Origin: an uncultured Clostridia bacterium
GTDB taxonomy: Bacteria; Bacillota; Clostridia; Christensenellales; Aristaeellaceae
Direction of reading: 5' to 3'
Assembly: GCA_934636105.1 (NCBI GenBank)
Contig: CAKTZR010000011.1
Location: 1-64,000 of the forward strand
Length of the DNA: 64,000 bases
Made by a program: the position numbers and the translations under genes
Part shown: positions 8,172-14,401 of the stretch, piece by piece
Layout: the number at the start of each line of letters is the position of its first letter
Position numbering within the stretch: position 1 is the stretch's first letter
Notes under the pieces: generated by a model
The model's input: the letters and a program-made list of their open reading frames with translations, nothing else
What the model was told of the DNA's origin: nothing
The model's database searches: none

Positions 8172-9035
8172 TTACTTCACAATCTCATTCCACTTGGTCA
8201 CATCGCCCAGGAAGATGGAAGCCACCTGCTCGACGGTCAGGTCGTCCGCCGAATTCGCGGTGTTGACAATCACGGCGATGCCGTCCATCGCGATGGCCTG
8301 ATGCTCCAGCGCCGCCGCTTCGTCATCCTTCAGCTCGCGGGAAGCCATGCCGATGTCATACGTGCCCTCGATGGCGGAGGTCATGCCCGTGGTGGAGTCG
8401 GTGGTCTGCAATTCGATATCCGCGTTCGCGTTGACAGCCTGATACGCCTCGATCAGCTTCTGCATCACCGGAGACACGGAGGAAGAACCGCCAACGACCA
8501 GCTTGCCCTCGGCGCCGCTGCCCGCGTAAGCCGCCGCGTCGCTGCTGCCGACATAGCCATGTTCGTTGATGATGGCCTGACCCTCGGCGCTCATGATATA
8601 AGCGACGAAGTCCTTGGAGAGGTCGCTCTGGCCGTCCGCCTTATAGGCGATGTTGAACGGACGCGCGATCTTGTAGCTGCCGTCGGCGACGTTCTCCGCC
8701 GTCGCTTCAACGCCCTCGACCTTCACGGCCTTCACGGTGTCGTTCAGCGAACCGAGGGAGACATAGCCGATCGCCTGCTCGTCGCCCGCGACGGTCATCA
8801 GCATCGCGGCGGTGTTATTGGTAATCTGTGCGTCGTCGGTGGTCATATCAACCTTTTTGCCGTCGATCTTCTGCTCCACGCCGGTCAGCTCGACGAACGC
8901 GCCGCGCGTGCCGGAGCCTTCCTCGCGGGAGATGACGGTGATGGACTTATCCGCGTTGAAATCCGCGCAGGCGGTGGAGGCAACGCAGGTCAGGGCGAGC
9001 GCGGCCAGCGCCGCGATTTTGGCGATTTTGTTCAT
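8172..9035 (-). CDS. pstS: Phosphate-binding protein PstS, domains in permuted order
   Basis: The 287-residue extracellular phosphate receptor of the Pst importer. I start it at ATG 9035, which has GAGGAG 8 nt upstream and begins a signal peptide ending near TACAD. The reading frame is open upstream to 9467, but that part spans a terminator. In usual PstS proteins the GSSSV-x-P segment comes first and SREEGSGTR lies in the middle. Here SREEGSGTRGAF and the GQAIINEHGYV segment come first, and GGSSSVSPVMQKL, TDSTTGMTSAI and IFLGDVTKWNEI come last. The two halves are thus swapped, consistent with a circular permutation of the fold. Phosphate-binding serines and arginine are retained. No lipobox cysteine is obvious, although C23 lies near the cleavage site. 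Confidence 0.9.
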   Translation of the reverse strand: MNKIAKIAALAALALTCVASTACADFNADKSITVISREEGSGTRGAFVELTGVEQKIDGKKVDMTTDDAQITNNTAAMLMTVAGDEQAIGYVSLGSLNDTVKAVKVEGVEATAENVADGSYKIARPFNIAYKADGQSDLSKDFVAYIMSAEGQAIINEHGYVGSSDAAAYAGSGAEGKLVVGGSSSVSPVMQKLIEAYQAVNANADIELQTTDSTTGMTSAIEGTYDIGMASRELKDDEAAALEHQAIAMDGIAVIVNTANSADDLTVEQVASIFLGDVTKWNEIVK

Positions 9036-9104
9036 GATGTTTTCTCCTCTTTCTTCACGTTGTTTAGTGAATCTCGGGATGTTTCCGTTCTCATCTGAGA
9101 ACGA

Positions 9105-9153
9105 GGTTATTGTAAATCCGTCGTGTAAAATCAAAAAGCGCAGGCGTGTAAAA
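9105..9153 (-). promoter_or_regulatory. pstS: Probable pstS promoter with TTTTACA repeats
   Basis: On the minus strand TTTTACA occurs at 9153-9147 and 9130-9124, and ATTTACA at 9117-9111, followed by a possible -10 TACAAT. Spacing (23 and 13 bp) is less regular than at the Pi transporter. The shared TTTTACA heptamer suggests a common regulator. A palindrome GTTCTCATCTGAGAAC (9088-9103) lies in the leader. Confidence 0.5.
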
Positions 9154-9154
9154 A

Positions 9155-9211
9155 GAAAGAAAAGAAAAAGAAAAACGAAAGAGACGTTGGGGTGGAACCC
9201 CAAACGTCTCT
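9155..9211 (-). terminator. Terminator upstream of pstS
   Basis: AGAGACGTTTGGGG pairs with CCCCAACGTCTCT around a short loop (9180-9211, one bulge) and is followed on the minus strand by a long T-rich tract to 9155. It ends transcription coming from the structured RNA and truncated ORF upstream, insulating pstS. Confidence 0.85.
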
Positions 9212-9377
9212 GGTTGTTGACGTAGGCCGGATTTGTGCTCAATTCATAGGCGATCTGATAACCGTATTCCGGCGAGACCGCCTGCATCCAGCGGTCATAG
9301 GTTTCCTTCGGCGTTTCGGCCAGCGCGCTCACGCCGAGCGTCAGCAGCACAGCCAGCAAAGCCATCACTTTGTTCAT
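9210..9377 (-). pseudogene. N-terminal remnant of a secreted protein
   Basis: An ATG at 9377 with GGAGG upstream opens a signal peptide (MNKVMALLAVLLTLGVSALAE) and about 35 mature residues (ETPKETYDRWMQAV...IAYELSTNPAYVNNQ). There is no stop codon: the frame runs straight through the terminator hairpin, the Pho-like repeats and into pstS. The coding signal ends at the hairpin, so the rest of the gene appears deleted. The ELSTNPAYVNN stretch faintly recalls the N-terminus of secreted M28-type peptidases, but this is too short to assign. Translation of the fused frame would place the signal peptide before PstS, which I consider unlikely. Confidence 0.5.
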
Positions 9378-9410
9378 TCCTTTTTCCTCCCGTGCAGTGT
9401 TTTTGCATAC

Positions 9411-9441
9411 AAAAAAGCGGCGCGGTCGTTCCCGCGTCGCT
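9411..9441 (-). terminator. Terminator of the structured RNA
   Basis: AGCGACGCGG-GAACGA-CCGCGCCGCT followed by six T on the minus strand, between the structured RNA and the truncated ORF at 9377. Confidence 0.8.
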
Positions 9442-9745
9442 TCGATATCAACGGTTTTTGCGCCCATGCGTCCCCAAAAGAGACACGGGCCGCGCCCTTC
9501 AAGCCGCGATCATCCCAAAGATGTTTCACTACGCTTATTGACCGTTTCACGAAGCCGCTGCGAAAACGACTCAGAGAAATTTGAGCGATGACGCTCAATC
9601 AATAAGGCAACAAAGTTGCCAACCCGCACCCGCGGTGCGGTCCCCGGCTCTTCGACGGGTTTTCGGCATCTGACCCGGCCGTCCGTGTAGCCTCAGCCCC
9701 CCGATGGGAGCGGTCAACATCTTCAGGACTCCGCCTGAATGACAG
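9411..9745 (-). ncRNA. Strongly structured RNA of unproven family
   Basis: Expressed from a good promoter (9751-9779) and closed by a terminator (9411-9441), about 335 nt in total. Hairpins visible on the minus strand include CGCCTG-TCATT-CAGGCG at the 5' end, TGCC-GAAA-ACCCG pairing with CGGGT-TGGCA, a competing GGCAAC-TTT-GTTGCC, TTGAGCG-TCAT-CGCTCAA (9581-9598), and a GC-rich stem near 9480-9500. No open frame of note lies in it. Two mutually exclusive pairings share GGCAAC, as in regulated leaders. It could be a stand-alone RNA (for example a raiA-like large RNA, unverified) or the leader of the truncated ORF. It does not match c-di-AMP, c-di-GMP, cobalamin, SAM or FMN aptamers as I know them. 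Confidence 0.6.
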
Positions 9746-9750
9746 GCGTT

Positions 9751-9779
9751 AATATACCATAACTTGCCCCTGTGCGCAA
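9751..9779 (-). promoter_or_regulatory. Promoter of the structured RNA
   Basis: Minus-strand -35 TTGCGC (9779-9774), a 17-bp spacer and -10 TATATT (9756-9751). Transcription would begin near 9744, exactly at the first hairpin. Confidence 0.65.
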
Positions 9780-9830
9780 GGGTTTCGATTCATTTTTTCT
9801 GCATCAAATGATGCGAACGTTCGGAATTGC

Positions 9831-10403
9831 TCACGGATTCCCGATGATTTCCTTCAGCGCCTTTTTCGCCATCATCAAATCGGCCGGGTCGCGCTTGATC
9901 CAGCTGGAAATCATCGAGCCATGGATCAGCGCGAAAATTGCCTGCGCCTTCGGGATGCTCTCCGCCTCGGAAAAACCATAACGCATCAGGTGCTCCGCAT
10001 AGAGTCTCTGCCATGCGTCATACAGCCTGCGGCAGGTCTGGTTAATGCTTTCATCCAGATAGACGGACTCAATCGAAATCATCGTGAGGAACAGCGATGC
10101 GAAATGCTTGCCGGAGGTCACGCCCTGCGCCAGGTGATCCGCCATGTGCTCAAAGGAAGCCAGCGCCGTTTCTTCCACCAGAATATGGCCGCTGATGCCG
10201 CGCGCCATCCGACGATAACTGAATTCCAGCGTCTCCTCCAGCAGCTGCTTTTTCCCGCCGGGAAAGTAATAATAAAAACTCCCTTTGGGAATTTCGCAGC
10301 TTTGCAGCAGCTCCGCCAGCCCCAGCCCATAATAACCCTTTTCGGCAAAAATGCGCTCGGCCTGCGCCAGAATCAGCGTCTTTTTATCCGTCCCTTTTTC
10401 CAT
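9831..10403 (-). CDS. TetR-family transcriptional regulator
   Basis: A 190-residue one-component regulator. The N-terminal helix-turn-helix reads ILAQAERIFAEKGYYGLGLAELLQSCEIPKGSFYYYFPGGKKQLL, typical of TetR proteins with the SFYYYF recognition end. The rest is an all-helical ligand/dimer domain. I chose ATG 10403 (MEKGTDKK) because AGGAGGG lies just upstream; earlier in-frame ATGs lie inside a terminator. It lies immediately downstream of a secreted flavoreductase on the same strand, and the CTAGACG operator-like repeats before that gene are its likely target (inference). Confidence 0.88.
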   Translation of the reverse strand: MEKGTDKKTLILAQAERIFAEKGYYGLGLAELLQSCEIPKGSFYYYFPGGKKQLLEETLEFSYRRMARGISGHILVEETALASFEHMADHLAQGVTSGKHFASLFLTMISIESVYLDESINQTCRRLYDAWQRLYAEHLMRYGFSEAESIPKAQAIFALIHGSMISSWIKRDPADLMMAKKALKEIIGNP

Positions 10404-10431
10404 GCGCGTCCCTCCTGTACAGCCATTATAC

Positions 10432-10471
10432 AAAAAAATGCCGGAATCGGCAACCGACTCCGGCATTTTTG
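10432..10471. terminator. Bidirectional terminator
   Basis: ATGCCGGAATCGG-CAA-CCGACTCCGGCAT with an A run on one side and T run on the other. It closes the flavoreductase transcript and separates it from the TetR gene. Confidence 0.85.
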
Positions 10472-10495
10472 TTTCATACCGTCTGATAACGGGGC

Positions 10496-12262
10496 TTACT
10501 GCGCAATCGCGGCGTCCACGGCATTCGCCGCATCATAGCCGGAAGCAACCGCCCAGCCAAAGAGCGTCGCGCCCATGTACACGTCGCCCTCCAGGCCGCC
10601 GACCACTTCGCCGGCCGCATACAGGCCGGGGATAGCTTCCTGATTCGTGTTCAGCACCTGCATGCTGTCGTTGATGTGCAGGCCGCCGAGGGACGCATAA
10701 TAGCGAATGTGCATTTGCAGCGCATAGAACGGGCCTTCTTCGCTCTGCGCAGCGGCAGGCGTGCGGCCGAATTCATCCGCCGTCTGAGCGGCTGCGCATT
10801 CGTTAAACGCCTTCGCAGACGCTTCCACCGCATCCGCCGGGAGGTTCAGCTTTTCGCAAAGCTCGGCAAGCGTCGCGCCCTGCTTCATCACCGGCTGACC
10901 GTCATACTTGTCGTCCAGCCACTTCTCCACGTCTTCCATCGCGTAAATCTTGGAATTGGTCATGCCCGCGTTGAAGTTGTCAAACGCGGTCTGATCCATA
11001 ATCAGGTACTGCGCGTCGTTCTGCTTCATCGCCTGCATCAAATCCCATGCGTTCGCCGTCTCATCATAGAAACGCTCGCCGTTCTGGTTGACCATGTAAG
11101 CGCCCGCCTTGTATGCGCCGCCCACGCCGGGGTTGCAGTACTGGCCAAGGCCGCTCGGCAGAATCATGGAGTTCGGCTGGGTGTTGATCAGATCCATGTT
11201 AATCAGGTCGGCTTTCAGCGGCTCGACCATTGCAATCGCGTCGCCCGTCGCGCCCGCATGACCCGCGTACACAAACTGCTTGTAGCTGTCCGGCACAAGC
11301 GCGTCGTTCGCGCCGTAGCCGCCGCTGGCCAGAATCACGGCCTTCGCGCGGATGGTGTAGGCCTTGCCCTCGCCCTCGGCCTTCACGCCGACGACCTTGC
11401 CATCCTCAACAATCAGTTCCTTGGCCGGGGTATTCACCAGCAACGTGCCGCCCACCGCCGTCAGGCTTTCGGACAGGCTCTTGCAGACGCCCGCGCCGCG
11501 GCCCTCGCCGGAGTAGGAGCGGGTCGGCTTGCCGCTGCGCTGATACGGCACGGCCGCGCCGTCCTCACCCACCAGCCAGTCAAACGCTTCGCCGATCGTG
11601 TTCGCAAACAGCTCGACGGTCGCGCGGTCGTTCTTCTGGTGGCCGTTCGCCATCATGTCCTCAACCAGCTTCTCGGCGGAATCCTCGTAGCCGTCTTCCT
11701 TCTGCCACTTGGAGCCGGTCGCCATCGTGCCGGAACCGGCCATCGCGCTTGCGCCGCCGATGACGCCCATCTTTTCCAGCAAAATGACGCTGTGGCCATC
11801 CTGCGCCGTCTTCAGCGCGGCGGAAAGGCCCGCAGCGCCCGCGCCGACAACGACCACGTCCGCGTCCATCTCCACAGCTTCCAGTTCGGAAGCCGCAACC
11901 GGCGCGGTCATCTTATCCATGTCCGCGCCCGCCTGCGTGAGCGCGTCTTCCATCGCCGCCTTGAACGCCGTGGAAGTCACCGTCGCGCCCGCAACGGAAT
12001 CCACGCCGATGGTCTGGTTCGCGAGCACTTCCTCCACCAGCTTCGGCAGCGCCGCCGCGCCGATACCCTCGGTTTCGCTCTGCTCCACGACGTCAATCGC
12101 CGTGATCGCATCCGCGTCCACCGTGACGCTCAGCTTCACGTCTCCGTGGAAGCCCTGCGCCGTCGCCTCATACGTGCCGGCGGTCATGCCTTCCGCCATT
12201 GCCGTGCCGCCGATGCTGCTCACCAGCAGCAGGGAAGCCAGAAACGCAGAAATTTTCTTCAT
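10496..12262 (-). CDS. Secreted FMN-binding flavoreductase (fumarate reductase-like)
   Basis: 588 residues. A signal peptide (1-23, ending TAMAEG) is followed by an FMN-binding domain (about 25-100) with the ApbE flavinylation motif DSVAGAT, whose threonine would carry covalent FMN. A FAD-dependent succinate dehydrogenase/fumarate reductase-type domain follows, with the dinucleotide motif VVVVGAGAAGLSAAL and GASAMAGSG. ATG 12262 has GAGGAACG upstream. Such proteins reduce fumarate, urocanate or related enoates at the cell surface with electrons from a membrane flavin relay. The His-His-Thr before the conserved GG of true fumarate reductases is not visible (here YYASLGGLHIN), so the substrate is open. 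A TetR regulator follows. Confidence 0.88.
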   Translation of the reverse strand: MKKISAFLASLLLVSSIGGTAMAEGMTAGTYEATAQGFHGDVKLSVTVDADAITAIDVVEQSETEGIGAAALPKLVEEVLANQTIGVDSVAGATVTSTAFKAAMEDALTQAGADMDKMTAPVAASELEAVEMDADVVVVGAGAAGLSAALKTAQDGHSVILLEKMGVIGGASAMAGSGTMATGSKWQKEDGYEDSAEKLVEDMMANGHQKNDRATVELFANTIGEAFDWLVGEDGAAVPYQRSGKPTRSYSGEGRGAGVCKSLSESLTAVGGTLLVNTPAKELIVEDGKVVGVKAEGEGKAYTIRAKAVILASGGYGANDALVPDSYKQFVYAGHAGATGDAIAMVEPLKADLINMDLINTQPNSMILPSGLGQYCNPGVGGAYKAGAYMVNQNGERFYDETANAWDLMQAMKQNDAQYLIMDQTAFDNFNAGMTNSKIYAMEDVEKWLDDKYDGQPVMKQGATLAELCEKLNLPADAVEASAKAFNECAAAQTADEFGRTPAAAQSEEGPFYALQMHIRYYASLGGLHINDSMQVLNTNQEAIPGLYAAGEVVGGLEGDVYMGATLFGWAVASGYDAANAVDAAIAQ

Positions 12263-12291
12263 GTTTTCGTTCCTCCTCATCGAATTTTCGA

Positions 12292-12353
12292 ACTAGACGT
12301 TCATCTAGTAGCCGATCGTCTAGTATCATACACTCTTGACAAGCATTTGTCAA
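12292..12353 (-). promoter_or_regulatory. Promoter and operator-like repeats of the flavoreductase
   Basis: Minus-strand -35 TTGACA (12353-12348), 17-bp spacer, -10 TATGAT (12330-12325). From the -10 onward ACTAGACG (12324-12317), a middle CTAGATG and CGTCTAGT (12299-12292) form overlapping inverted repeats. A repressor bound here would block initiation. The nearby TetR protein is the natural candidate. Confidence 0.75.
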
Positions 12354-12372
12354 GCATGGATTTCCAAAAATT

Positions 12373-12405
12373 AAAAAAATCCCCGACAACAAGCGCTGCC
12401 GGGGA
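12373..12405 (-). terminator. Terminator of aspS
   Basis: Minus-strand CCCCGGCAGCG and CTTGTTGTCGGGG pair imperfectly and are followed by seven T. Confidence 0.7.
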
Positions 12406-12423
12406 AAAATTGAATTTTTGTCT

Positions 12424-13734
12424 TTACGGCGTCAGGCGGTTCGGGCCGCGGAAGATGAACATCGCGTCCTTAATCGTCAGGCCGAGCAGCAGCATGGTCA
12501 GGCGGTCAATGCCCAGACCAAAGCCGCCGTGCGGCGGGCAGCCGTATTTGAAGAACTCCAGATAGAACTTCACGTCCTCATCGAGTCCCTTCTCCTGCGC
12601 CTGCGCCTTGAGCACGTCATAACGATGCTCACGCTGCGCGCCGGTGGTAATCTCCACGCCGCGCCAGATCAGGTCGTAGCCCTGCGGCACGCCGTTCTCG
12701 TCGCGCATGTGATAGAACGCGCGCTTCTCGGCGGAATAATCCGTGATGAACAGGAACTCGTGGCCATACTTCTTCTTGACCCACTCGTAGGAGAGATGCT
12801 CCGCCTCGGTGGTCAGGTCGCCTTCCTCGCCCTCCGGGCACTTGTAGCCGAATTCCTTTTCCAGCTCGGCATACAGGTCGGCCAGCTTGATGACCGGGAA
12901 CGGCGTCGTCGGCACGATGACCGGCACGCCGAACACGCGCTCGATGTCCTCGCCATAGGCTTCCTTGACCTTGCCCAGCGCGTAGGTCAGCAGCTCCTCC
13001 TCCATCTTCATCACGTCGCGGAAGGACTCGATGTAGCTGAACTCCAGATCGAAACCGGAGAACTCGGTGGTGTGCTTGCTGGTGAAGGACTTCTCCGCGC
13101 GGAAGACCGGGCCGACCTCGAAGATGCGCTCAAAGCCGGAGGCCATCGCCATCTGCTTGTAGAACTGCGGGCTCTGCGCCAGATACGCCTTGCGGTCGAA
13201 ATACTTGACCTCGAACACATCCGCGCCGGACTCGCTCGCCGTGCCGATGAGCTTCGGGGTATGAATCTCCATGAACTTGCGTTCCAGCAGGAACTCGCGC
13301 ATCGCGTTAATCAGCACGGTCTGCGCCTTGAACATAAGCTGGTTTGCGTCCGTGCGCAGGTCGATCCAGCGATAGTCGATGCGCTGATCGATGGAGGAGC
13401 GCTCGTGGCCCTTGCGCGCCTCGCGGTCAATCGGCAGCGGCGCAGCCAGAGATTCGATGATGATCTGCTTGGGGTAGATTTCAACGCCGCCGAGCTTGAC
13501 ATACTCGCTCTCCACGGCCTTGCCGATGACGGTGATGACGGAATCGAGCGTGAGCTGGTTGACGGCGTTATCCAGCGCCTCATCCTCGCCCTTTTCCACG
13601 GTGATCTGCACCTTGCCGGTAATATCCTTGAGCACGATGAAAGCCATCTTGCTCTTGTTGCGGATGTTCTCCACGAAGCCGCAGACCTTGATTTCGTCCG
13701 CGCCGCGCACCTGAGCCGCATACGTTCTTTCCAT
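12424..13734 (-). CDS. aspS: Aspartyl-tRNA synthetase, archaeal/eukaryotic type
   Basis: A 436-residue class IIb synthetase that charges tRNA with aspartate. An N-terminal OB-fold anticodon-binding domain (about 1-110) is followed by the catalytic core with motif 2 (GPVFRAEKSFTSKHTTEF) and motif 3 (GFGLGIDRLTMLLLG). It lacks the roughly 150-residue GAD insertion of bacterial AspRS and has the length of archaeal-type enzymes, which often also charge tRNA-Asn. Whether it is non-discriminating cannot be told. ATG 13734 has GGAGGATATC upstream; the frame is open further 5' but would include the promoter. Asparaginyl-tRNA synthetase is the main alternative reading. Confidence 0.85.
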   Translation of the reverse strand: MERTYAAQVRGADEIKVCGFVENIRNKSKMAFIVLKDITGKVQITVEKGEDEALDNAVNQLTLDSVITVIGKAVESEYVKLGGVEIYPKQIIIESLAAPLPIDREARKGHERSSIDQRIDYRWIDLRTDANQLMFKAQTVLINAMREFLLERKFMEIHTPKLIGTASESGADVFEVKYFDRKAYLAQSPQFYKQMAMASGFERIFEVGPVFRAEKSFTSKHTTEFSGFDLEFSYIESFRDVMKMEEELLTYALGKVKEAYGEDIERVFGVPVIVPTTPFPVIKLADLYAELEKEFGYKCPEGEEGDLTTEAEHLSYEWVKKKYGHEFLFITDYSAEKRAFYHMRDENGVPQGYDLIWRGVEITTGAQREHRYDVLKAQAQEKGLDEDVKFYLEFFKYGCPPHGGFGLGIDRLTMLLLGLTIKDAMFIFRGPNRLTP

Positions 13735-13771
13735 AACGATATCCTCCGATTTGTTGGTTCGTACAGATTTT

Positions 13772-13799
13772 ATTATACCTACATTTTCCGGCAAATCAA
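13772..13799 (-). promoter_or_regulatory. aspS promoter
   Basis: Minus-strand TTGATT (13799-13794), 16-bp spacer, TATAAT (13777-13772), about 40 bp before the aspS start. Confidence 0.6.
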
Positions 13800-13838
13800 G
13801 CCCCAAATGCGCCGGACGCGCATTTTTTCGCCCAGCGG

Positions 13839-13867
13839 TTGACATTTTCCCGCTTCGGCGGTATAAT
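13839..13867 (+). promoter_or_regulatory. tRNA-Arg promoter
   Basis: Consensus TTGACA (13839-13844), 17-bp spacer, TATAAT (13862-13867); the tRNA starts 13 bp later. Confidence 0.85.
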
Positions 13868-13880
13868 GTTTTCTATAAAT

Positions 13881-13957
13881 GCACTCGTAGCTCAGTTGGA
13901 TAGAGCGTCAGACTCCGACTCTGAAGGCCACAGGTTCGACTCCTGCCGGGTGCACCA
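13881..13957 (+). tRNA. tRNA-Arg (anticodon CCG)
   Basis: A full cloverleaf can be drawn. Acceptor GCACTCG pairs with CGGGTGC, the D stem is GCTC/GAGC, the anticodon stem TCAGA/TCTGA encloses CTCCGAC with anticodon CCG, and the T arm is ACAGG-TTCGACT-CCTGC with one A-C mismatch at its base. CCA is encoded. It reads CGG arginine codons, which are useful in this GC-rich genome. A terminator follows. Confidence 0.95.
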
Positions 13958-13964
13958 TCCTTTT

Positions 13965-14003
13965 GAATCTCCGATTTCATTTCAGAATCGGGGATTCTTT
14001 TTT
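13965..14003 (+). terminator. tRNA-Arg terminator
   Basis: GAATCTCCGATT (13965-13976) pairs with AATCGGGGATTC (13986-13997) and is followed by a run of T. Confidence 0.85.
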
Positions 14004-14025
14004 ATAAAAAGAAAAACGGCCGTGC

Positions 14026-14160
14026 TTGACGAGCAGCCGCGAAGATGCTAGAATATAGACAGACGATGAGCCGTCTACAATCGGTTCTCCCGCTTATAAG
14101 GGTTAACTTAAAAGTGAAAGCCGCCGATCAGGGTTCAGCTGACCGGCGGCACGCTTTTAT
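14026..14160 (+). ncRNA. Putative antisense antitoxin RNA
   Basis: A strong plus-strand promoter (-35 TTGACG 14026-14031, 17-bp spacer, extended -10 TGCTAGAAT ending 14054) would start a transcript near 14061. It would end at the hairpin GCCGCCGATCAG/CTGACCGGCGGC with a T run (about 14120-14160). This RNA converges on the toxin gene and is complementary to its 3' end and terminator region. No plausible protein lies in it. The arrangement is that of RatA-type antitoxins (inference). Confidence 0.65.
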
Positions 14161-14237
14161 TCATGATCAATCTTGTACACTGCGATAAGCAGGTTCAGGA
14201 TTGCGATTAAAACCATCATACTTTCGTACGTAGTCAT
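14157..14237 (-). CDS. Small hydrophobic type I toxin (holin-like)
   Basis: A 26-residue peptide, MTTYESMMVLIAILNLL followed by IAVYKIDHE. It has one membrane helix with a charged C-terminus, in the pattern of the TxpA/BsrG-like holin-like toxins (MTTYE-x-hydrophobic) of Gram-positive bacteria. GGGAGGG precedes the ATG. These peptides insert in the membrane and are kept silent by an antisense RNA. The gene has its own promoter, a leader hairpin that covers the ribosome binding site, a shared terminator at 14120-14150, and a converging antisense promoter. It is too short for standard gene calling. Confidence 0.8.
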   Translation of the reverse strand: MTTYESMMVLIAILNLLIAVYKIDHE

Positions 14238-14245
14238 AACGCATC

Positions 14246-14278
14246 CCTCCCTTCTTCTGTTGCAACAGAAGCGGGAGG
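14246..14278 (-). promoter_or_regulatory. Hairpin sequestering the toxin ribosome binding site
   Basis: On the minus strand CCTCCC (14278-14273) lies 5' of a perfect 18-nt palindrome (14254-14271) and pairs with GGGAGG of the Shine-Dalgarno (14251-14246). The full-length mRNA would therefore be poorly translated, as in known type I toxins. Confidence 0.7.
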
Positions 14279-14311
14279 TACCACCGGCAGCACTCATCTG
14301 CCTACGTTGTC

Positions 14312-14340
14312 ATTATATCATGTCTTCCCTTCCCGAACAA
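14312..14340 (-). promoter_or_regulatory. Toxin promoter
   Basis: Minus-strand TTGTTC (14340-14335), 17-bp spacer, TATAAT (14317-14312), leaving a leader of about 70 nt before the toxin ATG. Confidence 0.7.
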
Positions 14341-14401
14341 GATGCAAAGAAGTGCGGCGCTCCCTCCCCGTCGCACTTCTTTTCTATCCTTCTATCTATC
14401 T

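Noticed and set aside
8172..9467. A 431-aa form of PstS with a long N-terminal extension
   Set aside because: The extension crosses a terminator and promoter region; ATG 9035 has an RBS and a signal peptide.
9411..9745. Cyclic di-AMP (ydaO) riboswitch
   Set aside because: CCGAA...CCCGUC and GGGGACC look partly right, but the second half of the aptamer consensus is missing and the order does not fit.
10676..12565. 629-codon plus-strand open frame antisense to the first flavoreductase
   Set aside because: It is rich in Arg, His, Ala and Gln without any domain, has no RBS, and mirrors a well supported gene. Such shadows are expected in GC-rich DNA.
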